Source: Longilinea arvoryzae | Lineage (GTDB): Bacteria > Chloroflexota > Anaerolineae > Anaerolineales > Anaerolineaceae | Assembly (NCBI RefSeq): GCF_001050235.1 | Contig: NZ_DF967972.1 | Location: 3,165,953-3,229,952 of the forward strand | Direction: 5' to 3' | Length of the DNA: 64,000 nucleotides | In this document: positions 1-9,098 of the stretch, in pieces | How positions within the stretch are numbered: the first letter of the stretch is position 1 | How the letters are laid out: each line of letters begins with the position of its first letter | Program-made: the position numbers and the translations under genes | Notes under the pieces: model-generated | What the model saw: only the letters and a program-made list of their open reading frames with translations | Databases searched by the model: none | What the model was told of the DNA's origin: nothing

Positions 1-696
1 CCGGCCATCACGGAGACTCCCACCGCTGCTCCCACCGCGACCGCAGCCCCCACCGAAGGTCCCACTCCGACTACCGAACCCACCATCACCCCTTATCCAA
101 CTTCCACACCGGTAACGATGGATGGGTACAAGCAGTTGTACAGCGATTATGTGAAGACGATTTCGGATGTCAAAATTCCTGAAAGCACCTTACGGGATTT
201 GTATCGGGCGAACCTGATCCAAAAGAAAATGTACGAGAAGGTTACCGCCGATATCACCCCGATTCAGGAACAGGTCTGGGCGCGTCACATCCTGGTCGCC
301 ACGGAAGATGAAGCCAAAGCCGTGCTGGACCGCCTGAACAAAGGCGAAAGCTGGAATGCGATTGCGGCTGAGGTTTCCACGGATACCGCCAACAAAGACA
401 ACGGCGGAGATCTGGGTTGGTTCCCGCGCGGCGTCATGGAGACTGCCTTCGAAGACGCTGCTTTTTCGATGAAAGTGGGCGAGATCAGCCAGCCGATTAA
501 ATCCGATAGCGGCTATCACATCATCCAGCTGGTCGATCACGAACAGGAACGACCGCTGACCGCTTCCATGCTCGATCAACTCAAGCAGAGCACCTGGACG
601 AAATGGTTGGATGGCATCAAAGCCAACAAGAAGATCGAAACCTTCGACCTTTGGAAACAACTCGTTCCCACCGAACCGACCGTTCCCGCCAGCTAA
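1..696 (+). CDS. Parvulin-type peptidyl-prolyl isomerase (PpiC family), 5' truncated
   Basis: The reading frame is open from base 1, so the N-terminus lies outside the window. The first ~40 visible residues are a Pro/Thr-rich linker, which suggests an exported or surface-anchored foldase of the SurA/PrsA kind. The PpiC rotamase domain follows: WARHILV at its start, the NGGDLGWFPRG loop, and the SGYHIIQL strand at its end. A short lysine-rich helix closes the protein before a TAA. The expected role is cis-trans prolyl isomerisation during folding of secreted proteins. A hairpin terminator lies 22 bases after the stop. The family is clear; the substrate and the missing signal or anchor region cannot be judged. 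Confidence 0.9.
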   Translation, partial: PAITETPTAAPTATAAPTEGPTPTTEPTITPYPTSTPVTMDGYKQLYSDYVKTISDVKIPESTLRDLYRANLIQKKMYEKVTADITPIQEQVWARHILVATEDEAKAVLDRLNKGESWNAIAAEVSTDTANKDNGGDLGWFPRGVMETAFEDAAFSMKVGEISQPIKSDSGYHIIQLVDHEQERPLTASMLDQLKQSTWTKWLDGIKANKKIETFDLWKQLVPTEPTVPAS

Positions 697-717
697 GATC
701 GTTGATCTAGAAGACAA

Positions 718-749
718 AACGGAGCCTGAAAATACAGGCTCCGTTTTTT
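718..749. terminator. Bidirectional intrinsic terminator between the PpiC gene and smc
   Basis: An 11-bp stem (AACGGAGCCTG at 718-728 with CAGGCTCCGTT at 735-745) with a 6-base loop is followed by a T-run on the plus strand. The minus strand also reads into a short T-tract, so it can serve the convergent smc gene. Confidence 0.85.
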
Positions 750-767
750 GTTGTTATCAATATGGCT

Positions 768-3700
768 TTAGTGAACCATGTCTTCGCTGAGTTCGTCCAA
801 CCGCAGACTAATCATCTGGCTGGCCGAATCGCGTCCCATGGTGATGCCGTAGATGACATCCGCAGTTTGGACCGTATTCCGGTTGTGCGTGATCACGATG
901 AACTGCGTGGTCTCACTCAGTTCGCGCAGCAGGTCACAAAAACGGCCCACGTTGGCTTCATCCAGCATGGCATCCACTTCGTCCATGACACAAAACGGCG
1001 TCGGTGAAACCTTGAGCAACGAGAAGATCAGTGCAACGGCGGTCAGACTGCGCTCGCCGCCGGAGAGCAGGGAGAGTCCCTGTTCGCGTTTTCCGGGCAG
1101 GCGCGTCTCAATATCGATGCCGGTCTCGGCCACGTTTTCAGCGTCTGTCAAAATCAATTTCGCAGACCCGCCGCCGAACAGCCGGGTGAACATCTCCTTG
1201 AATTCGATCGCAACAGCGTCGAAGGTCTTTCGGAACTCCCGGCGCATCAATTCATCCAGTTCGGTGATGACCTCGCGCAAATCCTGGTCGGCTTTTTTCA
1301 AATCCCCGACCTGATTGGTCAGAAAGTCATAGCGCTCCTTGACCGAATGATATTCCGCCTGCGCTTCAGGGTTGATGGCGCCCAGGCGGCGCAACTGAGC
1401 CCGCTGGCGGCTGATGGTGTCTTCCAGTTCCGGGGAGAGCTCGTTGACCTTGGGCAGTTCCTGCACCATGCCGTCCAGCGGCAGGGGCGTAGGCCCGACA
1501 TTCTCACCCGTATATTCCAACGCCACCAGACCGAAATCTTCCTCGATGCGTCGGCGCAGCGACTCAATGGATTCGCTCACGCGTGTCATTTCCAACTGCG
1601 CCTGGGTGGAATACCGATCCGCCACCGAGACGCCCTGCTGGGCGGCCATCTGGTCTCCCTGCAGGTCGCTGTATTGCTTTTCCAGGCCCGTCAGGGCCTT
1701 TTCAGCCGGCTCGATTTGTTGCTGCAGGGCCTCGATGGCCGCGTTGATCCGGTTTTCGTCCTGATGGTACTGGGCCTTTTCCTGGTCCAGTTTTCCGAGC
1801 GCGGTCTGCAATTCCACTTTTCGCTGCTGTAAAGCCTTCTGCTGGTTGCGGCCGGTATCCACCGCCTGCTGGTATTCGTCCAGGCGGCGCGAGGTATCCT
1901 TGAGGGCGCGTTCGACTACGGCCGCATTCGTCGACCAGTGAGAGACCTGTTCTTGCAGTTCATCCATCGGTAACCCGGCCAGGGCGCGGCTGTGTTCGCG
2001 CACCTGTTCGTTGAAGCTTTCGATCTCGGTTACGATCTTCTTCAAATTCGCGCCGGACTGCTTCAATTCTTCATCCGAACGCCGAATCTGATCTTCCAGA
2101 CCGCTCACCTGTCCGCGTTGGAAATCCCGGCGCTGGCGAGCCTGTTCGTGTTCCAATGTGGCCTGCTGCAGTACCTGGTTGGACTGATTCAATTCCTGCC
2201 CGGCCTGGCGAACGGCTCGATCCATCTCCTCCTGCAGGGACCTTTCGCGCGCCAGGGCTTCATCGAACCGCTGGGCGGCTTCCTTGGCCTCGGTGAGCTG
2301 TTTCTCGGCGTCGGCCAGGGCGTCCTGCAGTTCCCGTTTCTGGCGTGGGCGGCCGATGACGCTGGCGCGCGGTTCGCGTCCGGCCACGATGCTGCCGTTT
2401 CCGGAGAACACCTCGCCTTTCAGGGTGACCACGCGCGCGTACGGCGGCAGGTTGGCTGCCAGGCGGCGCGCGCCGGCGCGGCTGCGCGATACCAACACCT
2501 GCCCCAGCAACAGGTGAACGGCCGGTTTCAATTCTTGAGGTGCATTGACCAATTTACTGGCCAGGCCGATCAGATCCTCATCCTTCAGATCGGCCAAATC
2601 CTTGGGGGTTTTGACCCAATCGATCGGCAGCAGTTCGGCCCGACCGTTCTCATTTTTTTCCAGATATTCCAGAGCGCTTTCGGGGTCCGTGCCGGCTTCG
2701 ATGAGAATGGCATCCAGATGTTCGCCCAACGCGCCGGCGATGGCGGATTCGTATTCGGCCGGCACATCCAGCAGTCCGCTCAAAGCGCGAAATTTGCCGT
2801 TCAACTTCTTCTGGTTTACGGCCTGCAGGAGCATTCTGGCGCCCTGATTCAGGCCGGCCATGGAGCGTTCAGCCTGCTCCAGCACATCGATCTGGGCGGC
2901 AAAACGCAACCGCTCGGTTTCGAAATGCGCCCGCTGATCTTGATAACGTTTCCGATTGGCTTCGAGTTCGCCCAACCGCTGCTGGTGCTGCTGTTGGGTT
3001 TCTTCGGCCGCATGCAGATTGGTTTCGGAGCGGTCGCGGTCGCCCTTGGCCTGCGATTGTTTGACCTGCGCCTGGTGAAGGGTGTTCTCAAGCGTCTCAA
3101 TCGTCTTCAACAATCCTTCGCGATTGCGCTGCAGATTGGCGACCCGGTTTTGCAACTCGTCCTGATGGGCCTTGAACTGAACCTGGCGGGTTTCCGCTCC
3201 CGCCATCTGGCGGCGCGCATCCCGCAATTTCTGTTCAATCGCCTCCCGTTCGCGCTGGCGAGCCGACAGCGCCTTCCGGGCCGCTTCGACCTGGGAGCGC
3301 GCATCGGCCAGTTCGGTTTGCAGGCGTTCCTCCTCCAGGATCAGGCCGTCCAGACGATTCTGGCGCGACTTTTCCTCTTCCTCCTGGTGGGCCAGATCGG
3401 CTTCCAGGGTATTGCTTTGCTCGACGAGCGCGCGTTGGCGTTCATCCAGCACAGCCAGCCCGCGGCTGACGCGCTCGCGTTGATTGTGCAGCTCCGCTGA
3501 CTGGCCGTGCCAGCCGTTCAATTGGTCGCGCACCTGCTGGAGCTGGGCCCGAACTGCGTTTAATTTTCCTTCCACGCCGGACAACTTCTCACGCGCCTGA
3601 CCAAGCCGGGTTTCCTGGGCGCGTACGGTTTCACGGGTCTGGGAAAGGTCGCGTTGCACGCGGTGCCAGTGGAAGCCGTACCATTCGCGCAGGGAGACGC

Positions 3701-4373
3701 GCAGGTCGGCCATGATGCGGTCGTATTCGATGGCGCGCTGGGCCTGCTTCTCCAGGCTTTTCAGGCGGGGTTCCAATTCGCTGAGGATGTCCAGCACGCG
3801 CTCCAGGTTGCGGCGGGTCTGGTCCAACCGGTTGAGCGATTCCTCGCGCCGGCTGCGGTACAGGCCGATGCCCGCAGCTTCTTCGAAGAAGCGCCGGCGT
3901 TCATCCGGTTTGAGCGACAATGCCGCGTCCACCAGGCCCTGGCCGATGATGGTGTAAGTGCGTTCCGCCAGGCCGGACTGCGCGAGAAGTTCGGAGATCT
4001 CCTTCAGGCGCACGCGTTGCCCGTTGAGCAGATATTCATTGTTCCCGTCGCGATACGCGCGGCGCGTAATTTCAACCTCGGAAAAATCGATGGGCAACCA
4101 GCCGTCTTCATTGTCGAAGACAATCGCCGCGGAAGCCATGCCGGCTCGGGGCCTGAATTCCGAGCCGGAGAAAATCATGTCCTCGGTTTTTCGGCCGCGC
4201 AGCAGGCTGTAGGATTGCTCTCCCAGCACCCAGCGCAGCGAATCGGCGATGTTCGATTTGCCCGAACCATTCGGCCCGACAACAGCGGTAATTCGTCCCG
4301 GAAATTCAAATAACGTCCGGCTGGCGAATGTTTTATACCCATGCAGTTCAAGTTTCTTTAGCCGAGAGGTCAT
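768..4373 (-). CDS. smc: Chromosome segregation ATPase SMC
   Basis: A 1201-residue SMC, normal for the bacterial protein. The N-terminal head has the Walker A motif GPNGSGKS (residues 33-40). Long Q/E/R-rich coiled coils flank a hinge near residues 520-660. The C-terminal head has the ABC signature LSGGERSL and Walker B CVMDEVDAMLDE. SMC dimers with ScpA and ScpB organise and separate replicated chromosomes. The ATG is preceded by AGGAG (4378-4382). It lies 32 bases downstream of rnc, so rnc-smc is probably one transcript, a linkage also seen in Firmicutes. ScpA is encoded at 7704; ScpB is not in the window. Confidence 0.97.
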   Translation of the reverse strand: MTSRLKKLELHGYKTFASRTLFEFPGRITAVVGPNGSGKSNIADSLRWVLGEQSYSLLRGRKTEDMIFSGSEFRPRAGMASAAIVFDNEDGWLPIDFSEVEITRRAYRDGNNEYLLNGQRVRLKEISELLAQSGLAERTYTIIGQGLVDAALSLKPDERRRFFEEAAGIGLYRSRREESLNRLDQTRRNLERVLDILSELEPRLKSLEKQAQRAIEYDRIMADLRVSLREWYGFHWHRVQRDLSQTRETVRAQETRLGQAREKLSGVEGKLNAVRAQLQQVRDQLNGWHGQSAELHNQRERVSRGLAVLDERQRALVEQSNTLEADLAHQEEEEKSRQNRLDGLILEEERLQTELADARSQVEAARKALSARQREREAIEQKLRDARRQMAGAETRQVQFKAHQDELQNRVANLQRNREGLLKTIETLENTLHQAQVKQSQAKGDRDRSETNLHAAEETQQQHQQRLGELEANRKRYQDQRAHFETERLRFAAQIDVLEQAERSMAGLNQGARMLLQAVNQKKLNGKFRALSGLLDVPAEYESAIAGALGEHLDAILIEAGTDPESALEYLEKNENGRAELLPIDWVKTPKDLADLKDEDLIGLASKLVNAPQELKPAVHLLLGQVLVSRSRAGARRLAANLPPYARVVTLKGEVFSGNGSIVAGREPRASVIGRPRQKRELQDALADAEKQLTEAKEAAQRFDEALARERSLQEEMDRAVRQAGQELNQSNQVLQQATLEHEQARQRRDFQRGQVSGLEDQIRRSDEELKQSGANLKKIVTEIESFNEQVREHSRALAGLPMDELQEQVSHWSTNAAVVERALKDTSRRLDEYQQAVDTGRNQQKALQQRKVELQTALGKLDQEKAQYHQDENRINAAIEALQQQIEPAEKALTGLEKQYSDLQGDQMAAQQGVSVADRYSTQAQLEMTRVSESIESLRRRIEEDFGLVALEYTGENVGPTPLPLDGMVQELPKVNELSPELEDTISRQRAQLRRLGAINPEAQAEYHSVKERYDFLTNQVGDLKKADQDLREVITELDELMRREFRKTFDAVAIEFKEMFTRLFGGGSAKLILTDAENVAETGIDIETRLPGKREQGLSLLSGGERSLTAVALIFSLLKVSPTPFCVMDEVDAMLDEANVGRFCDLLRELSETTQFIVITHNRNTVQTADVIYGITMGRDSASQMISLRLDELSEDMVH

Positions 4374-4405
4374 GCAACTCCTGATGATAAAAGATGGGTC
4401 CCGGC

Positions 4406-5128
4406 TTACTCTACCAGCCCCAATTGCTTCAATGCATTTTGCGCGGCGGCCTTCGCGGCGGCCTGTTTGCTGTGTCCCATTCCGTTGCCCTTCACCTCAC
4501 CGGTGATGAGCACGTCCACAGAAAACATCTTGGAATGATCCGGACCGGTCGCGCTGCGGGTGATGTACTGCGGCGCCGGAAAGCCCTGCGATTGCGCCCA
4601 TTCCTGCAGCATGCTTTTGGAATCTTCATTCTTGTGGTTGGCCAGGATGTCATCTGACGAGGCCTCGAGCAGGGGCTCGATAAAGTGCATGACACCATCG
4701 AGGTCCGAATCCAGGTAAATGGCGCCGATCACCGCCTCGAAGGTATCGCACAACAGGGCTGGCCGCTCGCGTCCGCCGGCCGCGGTTTCACCGCGTCCCA
4801 GGCGCATCGCCCCACCCAGGTTGATCTGCTTGGCGAACTCGGCCAATTGCTCGGTATGGACCAGCGCCGAGCGCATTCGCGTCAGGTCACCCTCGTGCAT
4901 CTCCGGGTAGCGGTTGTACAGCCAGGCCCCGACGACGAAATCCAGAACGGCGTCGCCCAAGAATTCGAGCCGTTCGTTATCCTCCAACGCCTCTGAATGT
5001 TCATTCAAATAGGAGCGGTGCGTCAATGCCCGGCTCAATAAGAGCCAGTCGTTAAATTTCAAATTCAAGCGGGCAGCAAGTTCTTGCGGTGTTTCACGCA
5101 CACCCACCGAATTGGGCGAATTGTCCAC
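4406..5128 (-). CDS. rnc: Ribonuclease III
   Basis: A 240-residue double-strand-specific endoribonuclease for rRNA and mRNA processing. The N-terminal nuclease domain contains the family signature NERLEFLGDA (residues 51-60), including the catalytic acidic residues. A second acidic site lies in DTFEAVIGAIYLD. The C-terminal third is a double-stranded-RNA-binding domain starting near SKSMLQEWAQ and ending in the K-Q-A-A-A-K-A-A-A helix. The start codon is GTG, preceded by GGAGG. It precedes smc on the same strand. Confidence 0.96.
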   Translation of the reverse strand: MDNSPNSVGVRETPQELAARLNLKFNDWLLLSRALTHRSYLNEHSEALEDNERLEFLGDAVLDFVVGAWLYNRYPEMHEGDLTRMRSALVHTEQLAEFAKQINLGGAMRLGRGETAAGGRERPALLCDTFEAVIGAIYLDSDLDGVMHFIEPLLEASSDDILANHKNEDSKSMLQEWAQSQGFPAPQYITRSATGPDHSKMFSVDVLITGEVKGNGMGHSKQAAAKAAAQNALKQLGLVE

Positions 5129-5210
5129 GGGTTCCTCCCCGGAACTCAGGGGTCGCCAGCCACCTCAACCGGTTCTGGTTCAGGTAGCTTGCGATCCATC
5201 AGTTCACAAA

Positions 5211-6314
5211 TCAAGAATGGATTGGTTGAACTTTGAAACCGGAGCCTGACAGAATCAGAATGACCGGCTCAGGTATTTTACCCGATAATTGCTTAAAAGC
5301 GGCCCAAACCAGGGCAGAAGTTGGTTCGACATAAATGCCTTTGTGGGCGAGCTCGCTGGCGGCCGGAAGGATTTTCTCTTCCGCCACCCCGAGGAAGGTC
5401 CCATCCGCCGGCGGAATCTCATTCAACAGGGCTTCCGCGCGCACCGGACGGCTCACGCGCACGCCTTCGGCTACCGTCGGCCCTTCCCGGGTCGCGTCGA
5501 TGGCCTCCATTCCATGCTCGAAAGCGTTCACCAGCGGCGCGCAGGCGGCCGCCTGAACCCCGACGAAATAGGGCCGGCGTTCGATCAGGCCGCGATTTTT
5601 CAAGGCCGCAAAACCCCGCACCAGGCCCAGCAGCAGCCCACCGTGCCCCACCGGCGCGAGGATCGAACCCACCACACCGGCCTGCTCCCAGAGCTCATAG
5701 GCAATGCTGGCGATGCCGGCCAATCCAAATGGAAGATAGGCATGGCTGGCATAAGGCACGCCCCGCTGAGCCTCTTCCAATACAGCCTGCGCCGCCGCGG
5801 ACCGCGGTCCCTGAATGGGACGCAATTCGGCACCGTAGCGTTCGATCTGAATCCGCTTGGGGCCGGAAGCCGATTCCGGCACATACACCCGCGCCCGCAG
5901 CCCGGCCCGCGCCGCGTACGCCGCAAAGGATGCCCCGGCGTTGCCGGAGGAATCTTCCACGGCCTCCCGCACGCCGCGCGCCAGCAGTTGGCTGACCAGC
6001 ACCGCGCTGCCGCGGTCTTTATACGACCCGCTGGAATTTAAATATTCGAGTTTGAAACCGATCTTTTGTCCTTCGAATTCGTCCCACAACAGCGGCGTAA
6101 GGCCTTCACCCAGGCTGACCAACGGCGCCGCGGCGGGCAAATCGAATGCACTCCGATAACGCCACATTCCGGGCAGGCTGCGATCGACCTGATCCGGATC
6201 GAAGTCCGGCGGAGTCGCGAAATCATAAATGCCGCCGCAGTCCGGGCAGCGGTAAGGGACGCCACTGGCTGGGTAGGGATGAAAACAGGATGTGCAGTGG
6301 ATGACACTCAGCAT
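5211..6314 (-). CDS. Threonine-synthase-like PLP enzyme (fold type II)
   Basis: A 367-residue pyridoxal-phosphate enzyme. The N-terminus carries a zinc-ribbon-like Cys set (C7, C10, C23, C26), common in archaeal and Chloroflexota threonine synthases. SGSYKDRGS contains the Schiff-base lysine (K99), and EDSSGNAGAS is the next conserved loop. Threonine synthase converts O-phosphohomoserine to threonine. Related fold-II enzymes (cysteate synthase, threonine dehydratase) share these motifs, so the substrate is an inference. The ATG lies 3 bases after the moaDE stop, so translation is probably coupled to the molybdopterin genes although no pathway link is evident. Confidence 0.85.
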   Translation of the reverse strand: MLSVIHCTSCFHPYPASGVPYRCPDCGGIYDFATPPDFDPDQVDRSLPGMWRYRSAFDLPAAAPLVSLGEGLTPLLWDEFEGQKIGFKLEYLNSSGSYKDRGSAVLVSQLLARGVREAVEDSSGNAGASFAAYAARAGLRARVYVPESASGPKRIQIERYGAELRPIQGPRSAAAQAVLEEAQRGVPYASHAYLPFGLAGIASIAYELWEQAGVVGSILAPVGHGGLLLGLVRGFAALKNRGLIERRPYFVGVQAAACAPLVNAFEHGMEAIDATREGPTVAEGVRVSRPVRAEALLNEIPPADGTFLGVAEEKILPAASELAHKGIYVEPTSALVWAAFKQLSGKIPEPVILILSGSGFKVQPIHS

Positions 6315-6317
6315 GGC

Positions 6318-7019
6318 TCAATCGCCTTTTTGGGGCTGGTATTTACCCGCCACCCAATCCTCGCCGTCCGGCCCGATCTCTTTTTTCCACACCGGGACGA
6401 TCTCTTTCAAACGGTCGATGCCGTAACGCGCCGCCTCGAAACAGCCCGTGTCGCGGTGCGCCGCTGAGCAGGCAATGAGCACAGTGGGCGTGCCGGGGTC
6501 CAATAACCCGACCCGTTGGACGATCGCGATCCCTTCCACGGCCGGCCAGCGTTCCCGAATTTCCTCGGCCACCTGCGCCATTTTGGCTTCAGCCATAGGT
6601 TTGTAGGCTTCGTATTCCAGCCGAGCCGTCTCATGCGCCTGACCCCGCAGCGTGCTGCCGCGGACCACGCCCGTAAATACTGCCACCGCGCCGGTGGTCG
6701 GGAGCGTGACCTGCTGAACCAGGTCGTTCAGGTCCAGCACATCGTTCGTGATGTGTAAAATTGTCGGCAGACCGCTGCCGCCGGACACCGGCGGAAATAC
6801 TGCGACTTCCGCCCCGTCCGGGATCCTGTCGCCGTCAAAGGCGAAATGCTGGTTGACCGATACGACCGAATTACCCATAAGCTGGGCCGTACCAGGAAAC
6901 TGGCCGGCCAGGGTGGCTTTCAACGCCCCCACCGTCGAGCCATCCGGCAGGTTTAGTGTCACCTTCGGAGTTCCAGCTTTCTCTTTGAAATGTGCAAAAA
7001 AGAGGACTTGAATTTCCAT
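6318..7019 (-). CDS. MoaD-MoaE fusion (molybdopterin synthase, both subunits)
   Basis: Residues 1-81 form a ubiquitin-like MoaD domain ending in VFPPVSGG. Residues ~85-233 form a MoaE domain, with TGVVR, the LEYEAYKPMA motif, HRDTGCFEA and the VWKKE lysine stretch. Molybdopterin synthase transfers sulfur from a MoaD C-terminal thiocarboxylate into cPMP, so a free Gly-Gly end is normally needed. Here GG is followed directly by Ser-Gly. M. tuberculosis MoaX is a similar fusion that is cleaved at a Gly-Ser bond, which makes processing after G81 plausible. It follows moaC by 23 bases, with the threonine-synthase-like gene next. Confidence 0.93.
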   Translation of the reverse strand: MEIQVLFFAHFKEKAGTPKVTLNLPDGSTVGALKATLAGQFPGTAQLMGNSVVSVNQHFAFDGDRIPDGAEVAVFPPVSGGSGLPTILHITNDVLDLNDLVQQVTLPTTGAVAVFTGVVRGSTLRGQAHETARLEYEAYKPMAEAKMAQVAEEIRERWPAVEGIAIVQRVGLLDPGTPTVLIACSAAHRDTGCFEAARYGIDRLKEIVPVWKKEIGPDGEDWVAGKYQPQKGD

Positions 7020-7042
7020 GCCTTGAATTTCTCTATCTTTCT

Positions 7043-7531
7043 TTACTCGTTAATCACGTCGCCGCTGGTTCCACCGTGCTTTTCGACCAGACGAATATTC
7101 TGGATGCGCCCGGTTTTCTCCACGGCCTTAACCATATCGTAAACGGCCAGCGCGGCCACGGATACGGCGGTCAGCGCCTCCATCTCCACGCCGGTCTTGC
7201 CGATCGTCACCACGCGCGAGCTGATCTTGACTCCCGGCAGCGCGTCATCCAGTTCCAGGTCCACGCTGATCTGGTGAATCGGGATCGGGTGGCACAGCGG
7301 GATCAATTCGGACGTCCGCTTGGCGCCCATGATGCCGGCCAACTGCGCGACCGTCAGCACATCGCCTTTTTTCATCAAACCCTGGCGGATCAAAGCGACG
7401 GTTTCGGGTTTCAGGACGACCTCGCCGCGGGCGATGGCCGTGCGTTCGGTTTCAGGCTTGGCGGCCACGTTTACCATGTGCGCCCTGCCGGTTTCATCGA
7501 TATGGGTTAATTTGTGTTCTCTTTCTGGCAT
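7043..7531 (-). CDS. moaC: Cyclic pyranopterin monophosphate synthase MoaC
   Basis: A 162-residue protein matching MoaC end to end: [13 protein letters not shown] at the N-terminus, [12 protein letters not shown] in the middle, then [10 protein letters not shown] and the YDMVKA helix with the catalytic Asp/Lys pair. MoaC works after MoaA to form cPMP, the substrate of the downstream MoaD-MoaE fusion; moaA is not in the window. No Shine-Dalgarno sequence precedes the ATG. Instead a perfect TATAAT ends 6 bases upstream, which points to a leaderless transcript. Confidence 0.96.
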   Translation of the reverse strand: MPEREHKLTHIDETGRAHMVNVAAKPETERTAIARGEVVLKPETVALIRQGLMKKGDVLTVAQLAGIMGAKRTSELIPLCHPIPIHQISVDLELDDALPGVKISSRVVTIGKTGVEMEALTAVSVAALAVYDMVKAVEKTGRIQNIRLVEKHGGTSGDVINE

Positions 7532-7537
7532 AGCGCT

Positions 7538-7543
7538 ATTATA
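7538..7543 (-). promoter_or_regulatory. -10 box TATAAT, 6 nt before the moaC ATG
   Basis: On the minus strand TATAAT is followed by AGCGCT and then ATG. A start site at the usual distance falls on the A of ATG, so the mRNA is predicted to be leaderless. No convincing -35 was found. Confidence 0.7.
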
Positions 7544-7687
7544 CCCTGTTCAAAAAACATTTTAGAAATTTGGAAATCGATCCGGCGGATCGTGAACCAA
7601 CCATCATCCATCGATCGCGCGAATTGTTCTCATTATTTCGTGGGTTTCGGGGTCCTAAAATCCGGTCGGCAGGATCGTGACGAATTC

Positions 7688-7696
7688 TGCTATAAT
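7688..7696 (+). promoter_or_regulatory. Extended -10 promoter (TGCTATAAT) of scpA
   Basis: TGC-TATAAT is a consensus extended -10. Seven bases separate it from GTG at 7704, so transcription should start at or one base before that codon. This decides the scpA start: an upstream GTG at 7677 lies before the promoter and would not be in the transcript. Confidence 0.7.
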
Positions 7697-7703
7697 AGCC
7701 AGC

Positions 7704-8495
7704 GTGAGTCTCCAGGTAGCCGAGCATCAAACCGAAGGATACACGATCTCCACGGAAGTCTATGCGGGACCGTTGGACCTGTTGTTGGAATTGATCGAAT
7801 CCGCGGAGCTGGATATCACCCGGCTGGCTCTGGCCCAGGTCACCGATCAATATCTCGCCTATCTGCATAAGCTGGAAGACCGCAGCGCCGCGGAAGTGTC
7901 CGCCTTTCTGGTCATCGCCGCGCGCTTGGTGCAGATCAAATCCGCCGCCCTGCTGCCGCGTCCCAGCCTGGACCTGGCCGGAGCAACTCCTGAGGACGAC
8001 GGCGAAGCCCTGGCCAGACAGTTGATCCTCTACAAACGCTTCAAAGAGCTGGCTGTGTACCTCGATAAACAGGATGTAGCTGGCTTACACACCTACCTGC
8101 GCATGGCGCCGCCCCCCAAGGTCAACCTGCCTGCTCACGTCGATTTGACCGGGGTCACGCTGGCCGACCTGCTTCAGGCTGCACGGGACGTGTTTCACAG
8201 CCAGCATATGCTGGCGCCGCTCAGCCAGGTGGTCACCATGCCGCGCGTCACCATCCGCGAAAAGATCACCAAATTGCTCGAAATCCTGCGTCGGGCCGGC
8301 CAGGCCACCTTCCGATCCATTCTTGCGCCGGATTCGACCCGGATAGAAGTTGTGGTCACCTTCCTGGCCATGCTCGAACTGATCAAGCGCCGCATCGTCG
8401 AAGCCCGCCAGGATGACCTGTTTGGGGATATTTCCATTCAACCCCAGGGCGATCTTTCGGCGGATGTCGATACAGAAATCGAATTCACAGAATAA
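7704..8495 (+). CDS. scpA: Segregation and condensation protein A
   Basis: A 263-residue kleisin. The N-terminal helical region has the ScpA hallmark VYAGPLDLLLELIESAELDI, then QYLAYL and the VIAARLVQIKSAALLP helix that binds SMC. The C-terminal winged helix ends near VVVTFLAMLELIKRR. ScpA bridges the SMC heads and recruits ScpB. The GTG at 7704 is preferred over the in-frame GTG at 7677 because of the extended -10 box at 7688-7696. smc lies 3.3 kb away on the other strand, so the complex is encoded nearby but not co-transcribed. Confidence 0.94.
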   Translation: MSLQVAEHQTEGYTISTEVYAGPLDLLLELIESAELDITRLALAQVTDQYLAYLHKLEDRSAAEVSAFLVIAARLVQIKSAALLPRPSLDLAGATPEDDGEALARQLILYKRFKELAVYLDKQDVAGLHTYLRMAPPPKVNLPAHVDLTGVTLADLLQAARDVFHSQHMLAPLSQVVTMPRVTIREKITKLLEILRRAGQATFRSILAPDSTRIEVVVTFLAMLELIKRRIVEARQDDLFGDISIQPQGDLSADVDTEIEFTE

Positions 8496-8526
8496 CAAAC
8501 GCGGAGGAAATTTCCTCCGCGTTTGT
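8495..8526. terminator. 32-bp perfect palindrome between convergent genes
   Basis: ACAAACGCGGAGGAAA is followed directly by its exact reverse complement, between the scpA stop (8493-8495) and the convergent stop at 8529. Position suggests a shared terminator. The T-tract is weak on both sides. Confidence 0.6.
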
Positions 8527-8528
8527 GA

Positions 8529-9083
8529 TCACTGCGCCTTTGTTTCTTCGTCCACCTGATCGACCAACTCGTAAGGCAGCCGGGTGCTCAACCAGACCGC
8601 CATCAGGCTGATATCATCCTTGCTGTGGGTCGTCTCCGGGTGCAAAGACCGGAAGGTTTCGTCTAGCATATCGAACTGTTCCGCCTTCGGCCAGCGCGTC
8701 AAAAAACCGGGCAATTTCGTGCGGTCGGCGTCCAACGGTAAGATCGTCCAGCCGCGGGCCGTCAAGAAGTCGAAGATCTGCTGGCGCAATTCGATGTTCA
8801 ATTCACTCCAGGCGGCCAGCACATTGGCGGCAAACTGTGGGCTGCGTTCGAATGCCTGAACGGCGGAACGGGCTTTGACCTGCACGGGCGCCAGGCTGCT
8901 GTTACGAAAACCCGGCACTTTGACCAACTGACGGATTTGCCCGTTCAAACGCGAACGAAGATCCGCTGGAAGCGACTCCAGGTTCGACATCACCTGAGTC
9001 AAAACCTGCTGCCGGTACTCCGGGAGCATGAATTCATTGATGGCATGAAATTGAAGAAATTGAGTTTGCTGCTTTTCATTCAT
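8529..9083 (-). CDS. Conserved-looking hypothetical protein, 184 aa
   Basis: I do not recognise this family. The protein is soluble and mostly helical by composition, with no signal peptide or membrane segment. The N-terminus is Gln-rich (NEKQQTQFLQFHAINEF) and the middle has FLTARGWTILPLDADR, resembling the helix-strand packing of a small enzyme or scaffold. The codon usage matches its neighbours and both ends are framed by strong hairpins, so I accept it as real. The start is supported by TATAAT ending 7 bases before the ATG with no ribosome-binding site, again a leaderless arrangement. Confidence 0.75.
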   Translation of the reverse strand: MNEKQQTQFLQFHAINEFMLPEYRQQVLTQVMSNLESLPADLRSRLNGQIRQLVKVPGFRNSSLAPVQVKARSAVQAFERSPQFAANVLAAWSELNIELRQQIFDFLTARGWTILPLDADRTKLPGFLTRWPKAEQFDMLDETFRSLHPETTHSKDDISLMAVWLSTRLPYELVDQVDEETKAQ

Positions 9084-9090
9084 GGGACCA

Positions 9091-9096
9091 ATTATA
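9091..9096 (-). promoter_or_regulatory. -10 box TATAAT, 7 nt before the ATG at 9083
   Basis: On the minus strand the order is TATAAT, TGGTCCC, ATG. The box abuts the terminator hairpin of the upstream PspC gene, so transcription ends and restarts within about 40 bases. Confidence 0.6.
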
Positions 9097-9098
9097 AA

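Noticed and set aside
1992-3500. A 502-codon open frame antisense to smc
   Set aside because: It is entirely inside smc, has no ribosome-binding site, and arises from GC-rich codon structure on the other strand.
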